The translations under genes were made by a program, and so were the position numbers. DNA of 64,000 nt from JASLDZ01 sp965199975 (GTDB lineage Bacteria; Pseudomonadota; Alphaproteobacteria; Caulobacterales; Caulobacteraceae): the NCBI GenBank assembly GCA_965199975.1, contig OZ241340.1, positions 2,976,001 through 3,040,000 of the forward strand, in the 5' to 3' direction. Positions 16,862 to 26,062 of this stretch are shown piece by piece; the first letter of the stretch is position 1; each line of letters starts with the position of its first letter. The notes beneath the pieces are model-generated. The model was not told the origin of the DNA, searched no databases, and was given only the letters and a program-made list of their open reading frames with translations.

Positions 16862-17914
16862 TTAAGTGGTAATCTCATGCATATAAGCCATTGGGTGAAG
16901 TTCTAACAACTTGCGCTGCTTATCCGCCAGGTCCAGTCCGCTACCAAAAAGTTCCGAAAAATCCTTCATTCGCGCTCCTGCTGTACCGGCAGCGACAAGT
17001 CCCGCGCCAATTTGGACAGCACCGTGTGTAAGAGCGGATGCTACCGCGAAAGCACCAACGATCCCGGTCAAAACCGCGGTCGAAGTGACAAACTTGACCT
17101 TGTTGCTTCTAAGTTCATCCCGTAGTCGAAAAAGATCAACCTTCATTGCGTGCTCAAACGCTTCCTGCCTTTCTCTTATTTGAGCTAGATTAGTCGTTTT
17201 TCTCAATCCGATGATATGCTTTGAGATCGTAGCAAGCATGTTATGGCGAAGAAAGGGGTCCTTTTCTTCTGCCCTATACGCAATCAATTTGGCCAACGGA
17301 ACGTCTGAAGCATCTACAAGACTCAACAAAACAGGCAACACCATTGCCTCGTCTGTTCTTTCCGTGATCTCGACACGCGTGCCATTGATGAAGCTTTCGG
17401 AGGCAATGGCGCGGTAGGCATCTCGGCGATCAGTGACGCGGGCGAAGGTGCTGCCGGCACATGCGTCAGCTAGTTTCGCCATTACAACGAGTCCTCCCCA
17501 CTCCGTCATCGGCCGTTCGTTTGCTTCTGATTGAGCGGTAGTCATCCCAACTTGTTCTAATTCATCCCAGGTCTTACCAAGGAACTTCTGCGGGAATACC
17601 TCATACATTTCCGGAACGTGACGATCAACTCTGTCAATGTTTCGTGGTGTCCCGTAGAAAAACTGGGGATTAAGCCTGCTGCGATGGCGAATAAACTGAC
17701 TGATCTGTTCATGCGCGCGAGCCTTGTCGCTGCTTGTGGGTATAATCTCGCCTCCGATAAGCGACCATGCCTCTGCAATCTCGCCGAGGTGTCCGAGATG
17801 AAAGCCCTTATAAGGAACAATGACCTTGTACCGGTCCCAGAGCAACATCGCTCTCTTCATTGTGGCGAGATCGAGTATTCTGGCACTAGGATAATGAATG
17901 GCCGACGTCATCAT
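16862..17914 (-). CDS. DUF6236-like protein of unknown function
   Basis: This encodes 350 aa. The N-terminus AIHYPSARILDLATMKRAMLLWDRYKVIVP has the layout of DUF6236 proteins (a 'YP...W-D-x-x-x-I-V-P' opening). A hydrophobic segment rich in Ala/Gly lies near residues 275-315 (STAVLTGIVGAFAVASALTHGAVQIGAGLVAAG), possibly a membrane-inserting hairpin. The middle is charged and helical. Base composition is much lower in G+C than the core genes, which fits acquisition. It stands alone at the left end of element 1. A role in defence is possible but unproven. Confidence 0.6.
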   Translation of the reverse strand: MMTSAIHYPSARILDLATMKRAMLLWDRYKVIVPYKGFHLGHLGEIAEAWSLIGGEIIPTSSDKARAHEQISQFIRHRSRLNPQFFYGTPRNIDRVDRHVPEMYEVFPQKFLGKTWDELEQVGMTTAQSEANERPMTEWGGLVVMAKLADACAGSTFARVTDRRDAYRAIASESFINGTRVEITERTDEAMVLPVLLSLVDASDVPLAKLIAYRAEEKDPFLRHNMLATISKHIIGLRKTTNLAQIRERQEAFEHAMKVDLFRLRDELRSNKVKFVTSTAVLTGIVGAFAVASALTHGAVQIGAGLVAAGTAGARMKDFSELFGSGLDLADKQRKLLELHPMAYMHEITT

Positions 17915-18059
17915 GAAATGTATGTTTCCCGCTGGCGTTTAAAAACGATACCGATCCCAGACCTGAGCGGGCCAGGAGCCCCTCCGACGCTTGAAGGATA
18001 GGGTACGATGGGAGCCGTGGCCAAGGGGCGCCAGACATGCTCGCTGACAGGCGACGGAC

Positions 18060-18233
18060 TTGCCGACGCGGGCTCACCTGCATGCCCTGGAGGCCGCCAA
18101 GCAGCCGAACGAGGGAGGTCGGGGCTTCGACGACCACCTCCGCCTGGTGCGCCAGTATCGGCAGGGAGCGGGCGAGCTGGATTACGCCATCGATGCCCCG
18201 CTCTGCGAAAACGCAGCCGCGGCGGTTCGCTAG
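18060..18233 (+). CDS. Possible small protein or gene remnant
   Basis: A 57-codon frame opens at TTG (18060) and contains a plausible polar sequence (FDDHLRLVRQYRQGAGELDYAID). It has no strong ribosome binding site and no recognised family. It may be the end of a decayed gene within the island. Confidence 0.25.
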   Translation: MPTRAHLHALEAAKQPNEGGRGFDDHLRLVRQYRQGAGELDYAIDAPLCENAAAAVR

Positions 18234-18785
18234 GGGCTCGCCAAGCCAAGGCCGCGATCCGCGCGGCTTGCGGGCTGAGCGGTTCGGAAGAGGTGGCGTC
18301 GGCGCTCATATCCGCGCCAGCGAGCTTCATAGCATCCTGCGGCTAGGAGAAGCCCTGCAAGCAATCGCTTACGACCGTGGGCAGTCGGTGCAAGAGGCGA
18401 TGTCTGAGCGGTGGAGAAGGAACTCGGTAGCTTCGTTCGGACGGGCTCCAGAGCAAGCACTCCCCGGAGGATGCACTTTGCTTCAACAAGAAAATTTAAT
18501 TGTGATGAGGTCGGCGGCTCGGCCTGCGAGTAGCACGCAGGCCTTAGGATGTGTGATGCGCGATTTCACCCTGGGGTGTAAGGGTAGGTCAATTCTTAGG
18601 GTCGGCGCAATGAAGGCATGGTGATAAAGAGTGGGCGACAAAGCTAAGACATCCAATTCTATGCTGTGTCTCTCAATGCCTCCTGAGCTATACGTCTCAA
18701 GCGTCTTTGAAGGCCGGTCAGGAGCGATTTCGCGACCAACCCCTTATAAACCTGCATCGCATAATTAACTGAAAAGGCGGTTCGA
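18234..18785. other. Gene-free stretch in element 1
   Basis: About 550 bp with no credible reading frame, more A+T-rich near its right end. The only structure noted is a short hairpin (8-bp GGCCTGCG stem near 18520-18542) without a T-run. Confidence 0.5.
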
Positions 18786-19172
18786 CTACATGCAAGCCTG
18801 CATGGTCTTGTGCGACGTGCGCTCATCCAGCTTCACCCAGGTCACGGCTCCGACGGGGTGGACGTAACGCACCGGAGATCGCAACGCCCTCGCGCCCTTG
18901 AGCACCCAAGGCGTGGTCCAGCCCTGCCGCATCACCTCCGCCCGCATAGCAGGGGTGACACCGTGCAGTGCCTCAGTCCGGACGAAGGCGCTGGCGTCCA
19001 CCAGCGGAGGCAACGAGTCGGTCAGCTCGGCCATCCCCACCACCAAGCCCGAGCCCTTCCGGATTAGGCCGATGGGGCCGCGCACGTTCGTTCCGCGTGA
19101 TCGCAGCTCCCACATTTTCGCGCCTGACAGGATCAGGCTGATCCAGGGTTCGCGTATGACCAGCCCATTCAT
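18786..19172 (-). CDS. ASCH-domain protein
   Basis: This encodes 128 aa. It starts MNGLVIREPWISLILSGAKMWELRSR, the characteristic opening of ASCH domains (RNA-binding PUA-like fold), with IGLIRKGSGLVVGMAEL as the second strand pair. ASCH proteins bind RNA or modified nucleosides and are common in phages and islands. The ATG overlaps the stop of the upstream recombinase gene by 4 nt, so the two are co-translated. Function in this setting is unknown. Confidence 0.8.
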   Translation of the reverse strand: MNGLVIREPWISLILSGAKMWELRSRGTNVRGPIGLIRKGSGLVVGMAELTDSLPPLVDASAFVRTEALHGVTPAMRAEVMRQGWTTPWVLKGARALRSPVRYVHPVGAVTWVKLDERTSHKTMQACM

Positions 19173-19753
19173 CGCGCCACCTCGCGCTTCTCAATGCGCT
19201 GGATGGCGGCGCGGGAGACGTTGAAGGCCTTCGCCAGCGCGCCCAGCGACTCACCACCAACCCGACGCGCACGCACGTCCGTCTGTTGCGCAATGGTCAA
19301 AGCTGGGGGGCGGCCAAGGCGCTTGCCCTGCGTTTTGGCGCGCTTGAGCCCAGCCTGGGTGCGCTCGATCAACAGGTCGCGCTCGAACTCGCTGACAGCG
19401 GCGATGACGGACATGGTCATCTTCCCTGCGGCGCTGGTGAGGTCGACGCCCCCAAGGGCGAGGCAGTGGACGCGCACACCGGACGCGTCGAGTGCCTCGA
19501 CCGTCCTCCTCACATCCATCGAATTTCGCCCAAGACGGTCTAGCTTTGTCACCACCAGCACGTCCGACGCTTCAAGCCGGTCCAGCAGCTTGGAGAAACC
19601 CGTCCGCTCGCTCGCCGCGACGGACCCTGAGACGGTCTCTTCGATGATGCGCGCTGGCGTGAGCGCGAAGCCAGCGGCCTCGATCTCAAGCACCTGATTG
19701 GCCGTGGTCTGGTCGGCGGTGGAGACCCGGCAGTAGGCGAAAACTCGTGACAC
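19169..19753 (-). CDS. Serine recombinase (resolvase/invertase family)
   Basis: This small serine recombinase is about 194 aa. The catalytic domain begins SRVFAYCRVSTADQT, with the nucleophilic Ser in YCRVST, and has VTKLDRLGRNSMD and the E-helix SEFERDLLIERTQAGL. The C-terminal helix-turn-helix is GGESLGALAKAFNVSRAAIQRI. I prefer the GTG at 19753 because AAGGG lies upstream; an ATG 30 bp earlier is possible. It probably resolves or inverts DNA within the island. A dyad at 19806-19832 could be a subsite. It overlaps the ASCH gene. Confidence 0.85.
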   Translation of the reverse strand: MSRVFAYCRVSTADQTTANQVLEIEAAGFALTPARIIEETVSGSVAASERTGFSKLLDRLEASDVLVVTKLDRLGRNSMDVRRTVEALDASGVRVHCLALGGVDLTSAAGKMTMSVIAAVSEFERDLLIERTQAGLKRAKTQGKRLGRPPALTIAQQTDVRARRVGGESLGALAKAFNVSRAAIQRIEKREVAR

Positions 19754-19805
19754 GCTGCGCACCCTTGTATCGTTTAGGTGCATCTCATCTAGACCGCATC
19801 GGAAC

Positions 19806-19832
19806 CCGTGTCGGGTCTTATTTTCGATACGG
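19806..19832. promoter_or_regulatory. Imperfect dyad upstream of the serine recombinase
   Basis: The 8-bp arms CCGTGTCG and CGATACGG pair with one mismatch across an 11-bp A/T-rich spacer. A 27-bp dyad is about the size of a resolvase binding subsite, and it lies directly upstream of the recombinase gene. Confidence 0.3.
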
Positions 19833-19964
19833 TTTGGGAAGCTGGCTCGGAAACGGAGGTTTTCGAACGGCTCGAGGAGCCTTGGGCAAACTCGGCGGTG
19901 GAGCTATGCTCCCCGCCGCTCAATCCCGAGTCGCTTAAACCACCCCTTTGCCGTCGAGGCCTTC

Positions 19965-21614
19965 TTGCCAGCCCTTAACTTGACCGATGCCGAGAAGCCC
20001 GCACTTGTGATCGACTTCGCGGACGGAGCCCTCTTCGGGAATGATGCCGGAGAAGATGAGCTTCCAGAGGTTCTAGACTCTTACTTCGTCGACCAGCCGG
20101 CGTTTAAGGCCTTCTTGTCGCAAGACAAGCCACTCGAGATTGCTCGATCTCGTAAAGGTATGGGAAAGTCAGCGCTTCTCTCCAAGCTTGCCTTTGACCT
20201 AGAAAAGGATGCAACTTCTCCTATAGTTATAAAAACAACGGGAGAGAAGCTAATTGGCATCCTGGAACCGAACTACAAGAGCTATCTGCAGTGTCAGGGA
20301 TACTGGAGCCGCGTTATCTGTGCAAGGATAAACTATGAGGTTGGGAAGACTGTAGGTTTTGCATTTAGCGAAAACGCGATGGCCCTGGTTGAGAGCAGTG
20401 AGATGGCTGGTTTTCGCGAGCGGAGTATTGTCGGCGCGCTTTTACAGAGGGTGAAGTCGTCTAAGATACCTGTCGAGATCACTATCAAAGAATACGGTAA
20501 CCACGAAGAGCTTCTCCGCCGAGCGCTCCAGACCTATAGCGACCGAAAAGTATGGTTGTTGGTTGATGATATTGACTCAACCTATATAGACACGCCGGAA
20601 CAGCAGATGTTAATCTCAACGTTCTTTTCCGCTTGCCGGTCATTGGTGCGCGAGTTCAAAGGGCTAAATATCAGAGCTTCCGTCAGGAGTGACGTTTGGA
20701 GCAACTTCCGCGATAATGAAGACCTCGATAAGTGCGAGCAATACGTAACAGATATTTCGTGGTCGGCGGGCGATCTGCAAACGATACTGAGCAAGAAAAT
20801 ATATTCTTACTTTGAAAGAAACTTCTCTAAAGAGGCCGCGCCACTGCGACTTGACTATCGACATAATGCTGATGCCCTGTTGGACTATGCCTTCGCTTCG
20901 AGGATGCGTTGGGGGTCAAGCATGGTGCCCCCTTTTCGGCCTATTCGCATCCTTTCTGCTGGGCGTCCGCGATGGATGTCGCAACTCTGCCGGCTCGCGG
21001 GGGTCGAGGCCAACCGAAATGCAAAGCCAAGGATTGGCATTGCCGAAATTAGCGGGGTTATGAAGCGTTACAGCCGACTTAGGCTTAACGACATCTACAA
21101 AGAGCACTCCCATCAGTTTGCGGGACTTGAGAAACTAATCGAAGCCTTCTCCAATGCGCCGGCGCGATACGATACGAACGAGTTGCTATCGCAAATTGCC
21201 CGCGGCTATGTAAACTCTGTTGGTGCCGGGTCGATTGGAGAAATCGATGGTGTTCCTTATCGGCGCCATCTTCAATTGGCGCACTTCCTCTATCGCATTG
21301 GGTTCATCGTAGGGAGAAAAGAACAGGAGGGCGTTTATCCCAACGCCGACTTCGTCAGGTTTGAGGAAAGACCTGAGCTCCTCACCGAAACCGCTCTTGA
21401 TGATGGTCTCCTCTGGGAGGTTCATCCTTCGTATAGGGATGCGCTTAGCATTGGTCTGAAGAAGAGGGAGGCGGTAAGACAAAGTCGCGAACCCGCGCCT
21501 TCACGCCAGGCGGTCCAAAAATTAGCTCCGGAAGAGAATACCATTGCTAGCTCCGGGACGCCAGCAAAGGGCTCTCGACGTTCCAGGCGTCGGGGGAGAA
21601 AGTCAGAAGGGTGA
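19965..21614 (+). CDS. P-loop ATPase, Sll1717-like
   Basis: This encodes 549 aa. The Walker A is SRKGMGKSALLSK (about residues 65-78), an 'RKGxGK(S/T)AL' form seen in the Sll1717-type ATPases. The Walker B is VWLLVDDIDSTY, followed by sensor-like RASVRSDVW. The C-terminal half is helical and ends in a basic Arg-rich tail (SRRSRRRGRKSEG). The start is TTG at 19965; no better start is in frame. It is lower in G+C than the core genes. Related ATPases occur in islands and are suspected defence proteins; here there is no obvious effector fused to it. Confidence 0.65.
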   Translation: MPALNLTDAEKPALVIDFADGALFGNDAGEDELPEVLDSYFVDQPAFKAFLSQDKPLEIARSRKGMGKSALLSKLAFDLEKDATSPIVIKTTGEKLIGILEPNYKSYLQCQGYWSRVICARINYEVGKTVGFAFSENAMALVESSEMAGFRERSIVGALLQRVKSSKIPVEITIKEYGNHEELLRRALQTYSDRKVWLLVDDIDSTYIDTPEQQMLISTFFSACRSLVREFKGLNIRASVRSDVWSNFRDNEDLDKCEQYVTDISWSAGDLQTILSKKIYSYFERNFSKEAAPLRLDYRHNADALLDYAFASRMRWGSSMVPPFRPIRILSAGRPRWMSQLCRLAGVEANRNAKPRIGIAEISGVMKRYSRLRLNDIYKEHSHQFAGLEKLIEAFSNAPARYDTNELLSQIARGYVNSVGAGSIGEIDGVPYRRHLQLAHFLYRIGFIVGRKEQEGVYPNADFVRFEERPELLTETALDDGLLWEVHPSYRDALSIGLKKREAVRQSREPAPSRQAVQKLAPEENTIASSGTPAKGSRRSRRRGRKSEG

Positions 21615-21797
21615 TCTGACCCGCTCCGAGTGCATGAAGCGCTCGCGCAAGCTGAGAGGAAAGTGACGATCACCGCTAGGTGTTTGGAGGTCATCATTGT
21701 CCTACAGCGGTCCGCTGGCCTACGATCACGGGCGGCAGACCCAGATGCGGATTGAGCTCGTGGGTCTTCAGGATCACTGGATCGGAAGAAACATCCG

Positions 21798-22181
21798 GTG
21801 AGCAGCTCGGTCCGGGACGCTCAGCCGCCAGACCCCTTTGTAGCCGATGGGCGGCCAACTCCTCACGGTCAGCACACCATCCTGCCTCCAGCTATGGCGG
21901 AGTGGGGCTACGAACCCACGCGCCGCCAGCGGCGGATTGTCGTCGACAGACGAGCGCGTGGGCAGATGTTTCGGGAGGCGTTCTCAAGCCTATTCGTCAG
22001 CGACAAGTTCGGCGAGGCCACAACGCACTGGCGCAAGCTCGATGATCGGCTGCATAGAGGCGTCGGCAATCCCGGTCCCCTGCTGCTCATCGGCCTGCCC
22101 GAAACCATCGTGACCTTCGATGAGGGGCGCGCAGCCCTAGCTGAGGTGGAGGCCCAAGAGGCTGCATCAGCTAGTGAATAG
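21798..22181 (+). CDS. Hypothetical protein in element 1
   Basis: This encodes 127 aa, starting at GTG 21798 with GGAAGAAA upstream. It contains basic stretches (EPTRRQRRIVVDRRARG) and ends AEVEAQEAASASE. It lies 183 bp downstream of the ATPase on the same strand and may be co-transcribed. An internal ATG at 21894 (MAEWGYEP) is an alternative start. No family recognised. Confidence 0.45.
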   Translation: MSSSVRDAQPPDPFVADGRPTPHGQHTILPPAMAEWGYEPTRRQRRIVVDRRARGQMFREAFSSLFVSDKFGEATTHWRKLDDRLHRGVGNPGPLLLIGLPETIVTFDEGRAALAEVEAQEAASASE

Positions 22182-22263
22182 CTGATATCGATTGCCGAGC
22201 CCTGGAGGGGGCGCCTGCGCGATCTGCGTGCTAGGGCTAGGGACGGAACGCTCTAAGGAGATG

Positions 22264-22300
22264 TGCCCGCCAGCGGCCATTTCGGGGCATCTGGCGGGCA
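22264..22300. terminator. Hairpin between convergent genes
   Basis: A perfect 10-bp stem (TGCCCGCCAG with CTGGCGGGCA) encloses a 17-nt loop between the 3' ends of the genes ending at 22181 (plus) and 22315 (minus). Its position suits a bidirectional terminator, though the loop is long and T-runs are lacking. Confidence 0.4.
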
Positions 22301-22314
22301 TCCAGAGCTTCTAG

Positions 22315-22947
22315 TTAGGTGCGGCGCACCGAACTTGTCCGTCTCAGCGCCTTGGGCGTCCCGCGCGGTGGCCTTCGGGTCGGTTGGTGGGCGGCGTAGA
22401 CGTCGCCCTCGAAGAAGACCTTGAGGGCCGCTGCCTGCCCCTGTGTAGCCGCGTGCAGTGCCTTGTGGTGAAGCTCAGCCAAGAGCTCGCTCATCATATC
22501 GAGTTTAGCTGCATCGTAATCCAAGCTCAATGGATCGAACATGAGCAGGATCGTGGTCAGTGCCTTCTCATCAAGGAGGTCTACGAGGTGCGCCAATCCA
22601 GAGGTGACCCAGGCACGAAGCCGTTCGATGTCTCCGTCTCCGTGCCTCCCCCTCATGTAGTTGCGGAGTTTAGGGCTTGGCGATAGATGCAGCCTCAACG
22701 GGAAGGTGTCCGCAACCTCAATAAGGGTCTGTTCCCGACGGTCGAACGCAAAGTTGACGGCGCTGATACACTCCTTTCGTGTGGCCCCGAACGTCAGGTG
22801 CCTGTAGGGACGCGGCCGATCTGTAGCCAGTTGCGAGCTTTGGGGAAGCGATAGGTCGTCTACGACATACAGCCAGGGTCGGTCATCCGGACCTTGCAGG
22901 GGGATCGCCGCTTCGAGCGACGCGAAGTCATTCCACTCAATCGACAT
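22315..22947 (-). CDS. Hypothetical protein, second gene of an unknown pair
   Basis: This encodes 210 aa, starting MSIEWNDFASLEAAIPLQG after GAGGA. It has a WLYVVDDLSLPQ strand-like segment and a helical C-terminal half, ending in a basic tail (QPTRRPPRGTPKALRR). The start overlaps the upstream gene by 11 nt, so the two are coupled. I recognise no domain. The pair may form a small island-borne system. Confidence 0.55.
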   Translation of the reverse strand: MSIEWNDFASLEAAIPLQGPDDRPWLYVVDDLSLPQSSQLATDRPRPYRHLTFGATRKECISAVNFAFDRREQTLIEVADTFPLRLHLSPSPKLRNYMRGRHGDGDIERLRAWVTSGLAHLVDLLDEKALTTILLMFDPLSLDYDAAKLDMMSELLAELHHKALHAATQGQAAALKVFFEGDVYAAHQPTRRPPRGTPKALRRTSSVRRT

Positions 22948-23593
22948 GAGAGGTGTCCTCCACATCAACGCCGCTGCTTTCCGGCCAAGCGTCAATAAGC
23001 TCGATTAGGCCACGTGCCCCCAGGTCGTCGACCCGCTTGTGGAGAGCGCCCCGGAGACGCAGTGACAGCCTTGCGGCTTGTCGTTCCGGCAATCGCTGCC
23101 CGAACTCGATACCGATCAGGCCCGGAAACAATCGGGCCAGGCCGATAATCTCCTGTGAACGGAGATATGCCTCTATAGCGCGGCGGGCAATCCGGCGGAA
23201 ATCATCAGCATCATTGTTCGGTCTCCAGAAGTTCTCAGGAGACGGGCTGAAGTAGGTGGCCGGAAGGTGGAAGAGGGCGGTGATAGGCCACCCGTGTGGG
23301 TCTACGAGGTATTCAGCAGCTTCAAGTAGCTGATCGAGGCAATTCTTAAGCGAAGTTGACTCTGTACGCCTAAGCGCACCGAGGTTGCTTGGATAGACTT
23401 CCATGATTGTTTTTCGGAATAGTCGCTCAAGCCGTGGCTCAGCGGGACGAATTTTGGCAGAGCTAGGCTCCGCCGCCCGGCTTACGCCGGGGTGAGGGCA
23501 GTCATCGCCGAAGAATATCGCTGCGACAACGAGCAAGTATGAAGCCACTGCCTCGCTGTCAAGGACCTGGGAGAACGAGCGCGCCGGGATCAA
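22937..23593 (-). CDS. Hypothetical protein, first gene of an unknown pair
   Basis: This encodes about 218 aa from a TTG start (LIPARSFSQVLDSEAVASYLLVVAAIFFGDD). The frame stays open for 33 further codons upstream with a coding-like sequence (GNFRGRSVVASGDGSP) but no ATG or GTG before the in-frame stop near 23690. The true start is therefore unclear and the gene may be 5'-truncated. The C-terminal part is helical (RRIARRAIEAYLRSQEIIGLARLF). It overlaps the next gene by 11 nt. No family recognised. Confidence 0.5.
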   Translation of the reverse strand: MIPARSFSQVLDSEAVASYLLVVAAIFFGDDCPHPGVSRAAEPSSAKIRPAEPRLERLFRKTIMEVYPSNLGALRRTESTSLKNCLDQLLEAAEYLVDPHGWPITALFHLPATYFSPSPENFWRPNNDADDFRRIARRAIEAYLRSQEIIGLARLFPGLIGIEFGQRLPERQAARLSLRLRGALHKRVDDLGARGLIELIDAWPESSGVDVEDTSHVD

Positions 23594-23693
23594 GCCGCCG
23601 GAGGCGGTGCCCGGTCCGCTCGGACTCCCGTCGCCGGAGGCGACAACACTGCGGCCTCGAAAATTTCCTTTAATAAGTTAGAAGCTTGAGCAT

Positions 23694-24037
23694 CCCGACC
23701 TGAGAGGCACTAGGCCTCCAATAACCGCCCGCTGGCGCCCCCGCGCGTAATACACTATCACCGCTGTAAGTCAATCATTGTGTCTTGTTGGATGCGGACG
23801 ATCTGCCTACCTCTGAGGGAGCCCTATTCAGAGACAAGTATGAAAGCCTCTCGTCGCGCCTTGGCGCAAGTAAAGGCAACTTGGCGATACGTTTGGGTCG
23901 GTGGTAATCCGTAACAGCAAGGAGGCTTGCCTTCAGCGAGGGGGTAAGTCTGGTTTGATTGCGCGGGGAGCGCAAGAACGTGCCAAGAAGACGTAAAGAA
24001 CCTGACATCGAAGCTTATCCAAACCCTTATACCTGTC
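23694..24037. other. Gene-free stretch before the integrase 3' end
   Basis: No credible gene is seen in these 340 bp. The sequence is more A+T-rich than the surroundings and separates the unknown gene pair from the integrase. Confidence 0.45.
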
Positions 24038-25957
24038 TTAGGGAGCGGACGCGTAAGGTTGGATCGCCGCCGTCAAATCAAGGTCGCCGTAGCCGAGCTT
24101 CTCCATGGCCGCCTTCAGCGTGGGGATGTCGCCCGCGTTGCCATAGCCGGCGTGCACGCTGCCGGGTTCGTGCCCGACGATGTTCTCCGACACATCCTGG
24201 CGTACCTCGGCGGCTCTAAAGCGCGAGATCACGGTGTGGCGGCTCGAGTGGAACGTAAGCGAGCCGGGTTCATCGGGATCAGTGTCCTCAATGCGATCCA
24301 GAAGGCGACTGAAGAACCGCGACGGACCGTCACTGTAGTAACCATACTTATCCAGTTCAAGATCAGGAAAGACGCGCGAGTGATCTTGCGAACGCAAAAT
24401 AAGAACGTGCTGGAGGAAGCCAACCTTAATCAGGGAGGGATGTATCGGCACAAACCGGCGCGCCGCCGACGACTTCAGGCGCTGCCCTTCAGCTTCATCT
24501 CGAACATGAATGAATTCGATGCCGTCTCTATTCTTGATGTCGGAGAGCTCAAGGCCGCATGCCTCATTAAGACGCATCCCAGTGAAGAGGCAGATCATGG
24601 GCAGCCAGAACCGCCAATCGTTGACCCTCGCGTCACCGGAGCGGTAAAGTCCTGGGCCCGAAAGACTTCGCGCGCCCGTGAAAAGTGGCTGTGAGAACAG
24701 ACGCTTTACTTCCATGTTAGTGAAGTCGCGACGTTGTCTCTTCGGATCGATTTGGCGAGGAGTTCGCGCGCGGATGCCATCGAAAGGATCGCCGACCTTA
24801 ACGCCGTTTTCCCGGTGCCAGGCCAGTATCGTCCGGATAGGCGTGACGTACTTCGTGTTGATTGTGGTGGCCGCCAGAAGGTTTGCCTCACCTAGCCTCT
24901 CAGCTTCTGCGACTTGATCCGAGAAGCTTTGGAGGTTCCGATAGGCAGGCATCTTCCTGACGTTTGTTGGGTAATGCGTCATCGCGGTCTTGAAAGCCCC
25001 AGCTATCGCTGGCGTGATATCGGCTATGTCGATGTCCTCGCCGTCTCTGAAGAAGATGAACGTTCGTACAGCCTTCTCGTAGTCTCCGATGCGTTTGCCA
25101 TTCCAATTCGCCAGCCGTGCCAGCTCTGGGATCGCGACAGCAGCGGCCTTTCCGAGGGTCAGCCCCGACGCTCCTTGTCGAGGCCCGATGTTGGGCGCAG
25201 CGGGCTGGTTGGTGGTCTTCGGAGCAGCGGCTTGACTCACCTCGATTTGCGGGAGCTTGGCGATGATCTCGGCGGCCGGATCATCATCGATGTGCTCCCG
25301 CCATCCGGCGCTGGTTCGCAGCCTTATGACTGTGAGGAGGTCGGCTTGCGCGCGGATCATCATCCGCGTCGCGGTCTCGAACGGGGCGCTGAACTCGTCC
25401 GCGATGATCCCCGCTCTCTTGAAGAGGGTGCGCACATGTTCGATGGCCACCGTCTCGTCGGCGGCTGCCCGCCGCTTCTCGGCTTGACCGTAGACCTTCT
25501 CCTGCGCCTCCTGACGAAGCTCCAAGGCGGAGACCTCCTCCCGCAGGTAGAGGGGGGAAGTCAGAGGTTTCGATCGCGCCTCGTCCAGCTCCTCATGCGT
25601 GAGCTCCTGGACGATGGTGTCGGGCATCCAGAGGGGCTCGTGTCTGAGTACGAGCCCCACGTAGCGCTCACCCTCTGGCGCATCCCTGAGCCTGGCATCC
25701 TCCACAATCTCGGCGTGCAGCCATCGATCGATGAGGGTCTTGGTCTCTTGTGTGTCCACCGCCTGCTCAAGATCGCGCCATAGGGCCTGCGTCAACCGGT
25801 GCAGCACCACCCCGCGCACTCGCGCCTCAGATGCCGCCGCGGTCGCAAGCGAGCGCCAGAGCTCGCGTCTACCCGTTCGAGCCTGAAGCGAGGTCGGGAT
25901 ACGGACCCTAAAACAGTAGGAGAGACCGCGGCGGAAGACGTTTGTGACGACCGGCAT
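24038..25957 (-). CDS. Tyrosine recombinase (DUF6538-type integrase) of element 1
   Basis: This encodes 639 aa, starting MPVVTNVFRRGLSYCFRVRIP, the DUF6538-like N-terminus typical of alphaproteobacterial island integrases. The catalytic residues are the first Arg in LFTGMRLNEACGLEL (about 459), HSSRHT (His/Arg at about 570), VGHE and the Tyr in HAGYGN (about 602). It begins 105 bp from the 3' end of the intact tRNA-Ala and reads away from it, so tRNA read-through could transcribe it. It should catalyse recombination in the anticodon-loop core. Confidence 0.9.
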   Translation of the reverse strand: MPVVTNVFRRGLSYCFRVRIPTSLQARTGRRELWRSLATAAASEARVRGVVLHRLTQALWRDLEQAVDTQETKTLIDRWLHAEIVEDARLRDAPEGERYVGLVLRHEPLWMPDTIVQELTHEELDEARSKPLTSPLYLREEVSALELRQEAQEKVYGQAEKRRAAADETVAIEHVRTLFKRAGIIADEFSAPFETATRMMIRAQADLLTVIRLRTSAGWREHIDDDPAAEIIAKLPQIEVSQAAAPKTTNQPAAPNIGPRQGASGLTLGKAAAVAIPELARLANWNGKRIGDYEKAVRTFIFFRDGEDIDIADITPAIAGAFKTAMTHYPTNVRKMPAYRNLQSFSDQVAEAERLGEANLLAATTINTKYVTPIRTILAWHRENGVKVGDPFDGIRARTPRQIDPKRQRRDFTNMEVKRLFSQPLFTGARSLSGPGLYRSGDARVNDWRFWLPMICLFTGMRLNEACGLELSDIKNRDGIEFIHVRDEAEGQRLKSSAARRFVPIHPSLIKVGFLQHVLILRSQDHSRVFPDLELDKYGYYSDGPSRFFSRLLDRIEDTDPDEPGSLTFHSSRHTVISRFRAAEVRQDVSENIVGHEPGSVHAGYGNAGDIPTLKAAMEKLGYGDLDLTAAIQPYASAP

Positions 25958-26062
25958 GGACGCTCCCGCGTAGCAAGTGGCGTAGCAGCGCCTCCCGATG
26001 CGGTCTCAAGCGTCTGTCTGGGTCCCTCGCAACCCAGGAGCGGCAAGGCTCCGAGGTAGCCC

